Positions 5,553 through 6,906 of a DNA stretch of 6,906 nucleotides are shown here, one piece after another; position 1 is the first letter of the stretch; every line of letters starts with the position of its first letter. The stretch is from CAVOBC01 sp963693635 (lineage in GTDB: Bacteria; Pseudomonadota; Gammaproteobacteria; Pseudomonadales; Azotimanducaceae): contig CAVOBC010000263.1 of the NCBI GenBank assembly GCA_963693635.1, positions 1 to 6,906 on the forward strand, in the 5' to 3' direction. The notes below the pieces were generated by a model, which was given only the letters and a program-made list of their open reading frames with translations, was not told the origin of the DNA and ran no database searches. The translations under genes were made by a program, and so were the position numbers.

Positions 5553-6695
5553 ATGAGTGACGTATACATAATGGGCGTCGACATGATCAAGTTTGGCCGT
5601 TTTCCGGAAAAGACGGTCCCGCAGTTGGGTGCCACGGCGGCGCTGATGGCGATGGACGACGCGGGGTTGACCATCCAGGACATGCAGGCGCTCTATTGCG
5701 GCAACCTGAACCAGGCGAACGCCATGGTCGGTCAGCGCATCCTGCAGGAAATCGGCCAGACCGGCATCGGCGTGGTCAACTGTGCGAACGCATGCGCGAC
5801 CGGTGCAACCGCCTTTCGTGAAGCTTGGATGTCGATTAAAGCCGGCGTCAACGATGTCGTCCTTGCGGTTGGCGTCGAGCAAATGGGCCGGGGCCTGCTT
5901 GGCGGCGGCGGGGGCGGCGCGGGCATCTCCAAAGAAGGGCTGCTTGGCTCGGGCACCATGCCCGCCGTATTCGCAGAAGCGGGCATGGAGCACGCACGAA
6001 ACCACGGCACCACGTTCGAGCAATTCGCCAAGGTTTCGGTCAAGAATCACCACCATTCAACCCTGAATCCCAAAGCGATGTATCAGATTGAGACGCCGCT
6101 TGAAACGGTGATGAATGCGGAGATGATCTCCTACCCGAATACCAAGCTGATGTGTTCGGTAAACGTGGACGGTGCGGCGGCTGCGGTACTCGTCTCAGAG
6201 AAGAAGGCGCGTGAAATGGGACTTGCCCGTGCCGTCAAAGTGCGCGCTTCCGTACTTACCAGCGACCCGTTCTCAGATCGTGATCTCACCATGCCAGACG
6301 TCAACGCCGTTACCCGGCGTGCAGCGGCGCAGGCCTACGAAATGGCAGGCGTTGGCGCCGACGATATCGATCTCGTTGAGTTACACGATTGCTTTGCTAC
6401 CGCCGAAATCCTTCATTACGAAAACCTCGGGTTGTGCAAGGACGGCGAAGCCGGCCGCATGATTGACAACGGCGAAGTTGCCCTCGGCGGCCGTATTCCG
6501 GTTAATGTCTCCGGCGGCTTGCTATCAAAGGGGCATCCGCTCGGCGCGACCGGAATCGCCAACATCTACGAGGTGAGTACCCACCTGCGCGGCGAGGGCG
6601 ACAAGCGCCAGGTCGCGGGCGCCCGCATCGGGATGACTCACGTCATCGGCCTTGGCAGCGCTTGTGGCATTCACATCCTGGAGAAAGCTGCCTGA
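5553..6695 (+). CDS. SCP-x-like thiolase (acetyl-CoA acyltransferase/lipid-transfer thiolase family)
   Basis: A complete 380-aa thiolase, normal for the SCP-x (sterol-carrier-protein-like) branch. It would cleave a 3-oxoacyl-CoA with CoA, or condense acyl-CoAs, in the cytosol. The nucleophile is Cys81 in NCANACATGATAF; His278-Asp-Cys280-Phe is the HDCF motif that replaces NEAF of classical thiolases; Gly327-His328-Pro is the catalytic-base loop; and GSACGIH near the end (Cys371) resembles the CxG motif. These residues favour true thiolysis over the Ltp2-type aldolases, which lack the thiolase Cys set. Unusual is a run of six glycines (117-122). ATG 5553 follows AGGAG (5541-5545) at good spacing; the TTG just before it is not needed. 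With the DUF35 protein upstream it probably forms a two-component enzyme. The substrate is unknown; steroid side-chain, branched fatty acyl or aromatic acyl-CoAs are possible. Confidence 0.92.
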   Translation: MSDVYIMGVDMIKFGRFPEKTVPQLGATAALMAMDDAGLTIQDMQALYCGNLNQANAMVGQRILQEIGQTGIGVVNCANACATGATAFREAWMSIKAGVNDVVLAVGVEQMGRGLLGGGGGGAGISKEGLLGSGTMPAVFAEAGMEHARNHGTTFEQFAKVSVKNHHHSTLNPKAMYQIETPLETVMNAEMISYPNTKLMCSVNVDGAAAAVLVSEKKAREMGLARAVKVRASVLTSDPFSDRDLTMPDVNAVTRRAAAQAYEMAGVGADDIDLVELHDCFATAEILHYENLGLCKDGEAGRMIDNGEVALGGRIPVNVSGGLLSKGHPLGATGIANIYEVSTHLRGEGDKRQVAGARIGMTHVIGLGSACGIHILEKAA

Positions 6696-6705
6696 CGCCG
6701 AGCAG

Positions 6706-6764
6706 CAGTCGGTAACAAGACAGTCGGTGACAAGGCTGTCGTAACAAGACAGTCGGTAACAAAA
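6706..6764. repeat. 15-nt tandem repeat, 4 copies, between thiolase stop and terminator
   Basis: Units CAGTCGGTAACAAGA (6706-6720), CAGTCGGTGACAAGG (6721-6735), CTGTCGTAACAAGA (6736-6749, one base short) and CAGTCGGTAACAAAA (6750-6764). The array begins 10 nt after the thiolase stop and runs into the A tract of the terminator. It contains no coding frame of note. It may be a minisatellite formed by slippage, or a 3'-UTR element. Confidence 0.85.
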
Positions 6765-6790
6765 AAGGCCGGGGGGAGACCCGGCCTTTT
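6763..6790. terminator. Strong symmetrical Rho-independent terminator
   Basis: AAAAGGCCGGG (6763-6773), loop GGGAGA, and CCCGGCCTTTT (6780-6790) form a perfect 11-bp stem whose GC core is flanked by an A tract and a T tract. It lies 67 nt after the thiolase stop and should end the plus-strand transcript. The symmetry (six A's on the left side) would also let it stop transcripts arriving on the minus strand. Confidence 0.92.
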
Positions 6791-6838
6791 GCTTTCCGCA
6801 ACCATCTAGCGGCAGGCCTGCTGAACAGCAGCAACAGA

Positions 6839-6875
6839 CGACAAGTCGAAGCCCGAGGCCTGCGCCGGCTTGTCG
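6839..6875. other. Inverted repeat in the leader of a possible downstream gene
   Basis: CGACAAG (6839-6845) pairs perfectly with CTTGTCG (6869-6875) around a 23-nt GC-rich interior that could pair further. It lies after the terminator and 26 nt before the putative ATG at 6902, so it could be an operator or a leader-RNA structure. A short palindrome, GCAGGCCTGC, lies just upstream at 6812-6821. The function is not determined. Confidence 0.35.
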
Positions 6876-6901
6876 CGGGACCGTGACTGGAAGAGAGAAT
6901 C

Positions 6902-6906
6902 ATGCG
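6902..6906 (+). CDS. Possible start of the next plus-strand gene (only the first codon visible)
   Basis: An ATG at 6902-6904 is preceded by GGAAGAGAGAATC, a purine-rich ribosome-site-like stretch at normal spacing, after a terminator and a leader-like region. Only the first codon and two bases are inside the window, so the product cannot be named. It would be a separate transcription unit from the thiolase. Confidence 0.35.

Overview
The window looks like a high-GC gammaproteobacterial chromosome segment. The main reason is the pairing of an ECF sigma factor with a DUF3379-type zinc-finger membrane anti-sigma gene, an arrangement I associate with Gammaproteobacteria. The catabolic genes (a single-domain luciferase-like oxidoreductase, a DUF35 Zn-ribbon/OB-fold protein and an SCP-x-like thiolase) recall environmental degraders of steroids, lipids or aromatic compounds. 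No rRNA, tRNA, CRISPR array, transposase or integrase was seen.

Left half (1-2515), all minus strand. Reading in the direction of transcription there is a possible 61-aa Cys-rich protein (2515-2330), a 155-aa protein of unknown function with a CxH/CxxC metal-site pattern (2320-1853), a weak hairpin plus T tract (1827-1811), an ECF sigma factor (1630-1044), and the anti-sigma gene (from 1047), which overlaps the sigma stop by ATGA. The 5' end of an alpha/beta hydrolase (130 to beyond base 1) follows. The sigma gene is broken by an in-frame TAG and a 1-nt frameshift. The anti-sigma ORF stops at 463, but recognisable C-terminal sequence continues in other frames to about 346.

Right half (2597-6906), all plus strand. 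It starts with a 12-TM MFS transporter (2597-3829) interrupted by a single in-frame TGA at 2858. Three intact genes follow: the LLM-class oxidoreductase (4053-4907), the DUF35 protein (5021-5452) and the thiolase (5553-6695). A strong, symmetrical intrinsic terminator (6763-6790) closes the group. The first bases of a further gene may begin at 6902.

The thiolase and DUF35 protein most likely act together on an acyl-CoA, with the flavin-type oxidoreductase acting on the same or a neighbouring intermediate and the transporter once supplying substrate; the actual substrate cannot be read from the sequence. The most distinctive observations are the clustering of gene-breaking lesions between about 350 and 2860 while the genes from 4053 onward are intact, three separate short-period tandem repeats (13, 12 and 15 nt) in the spacers after the transporter and the thiolase, and the two small Cys-containing ORFs. 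I found no convincing evidence of a wholly new biological system. No spacer between genes or gene remnants exceeds 300 bases.
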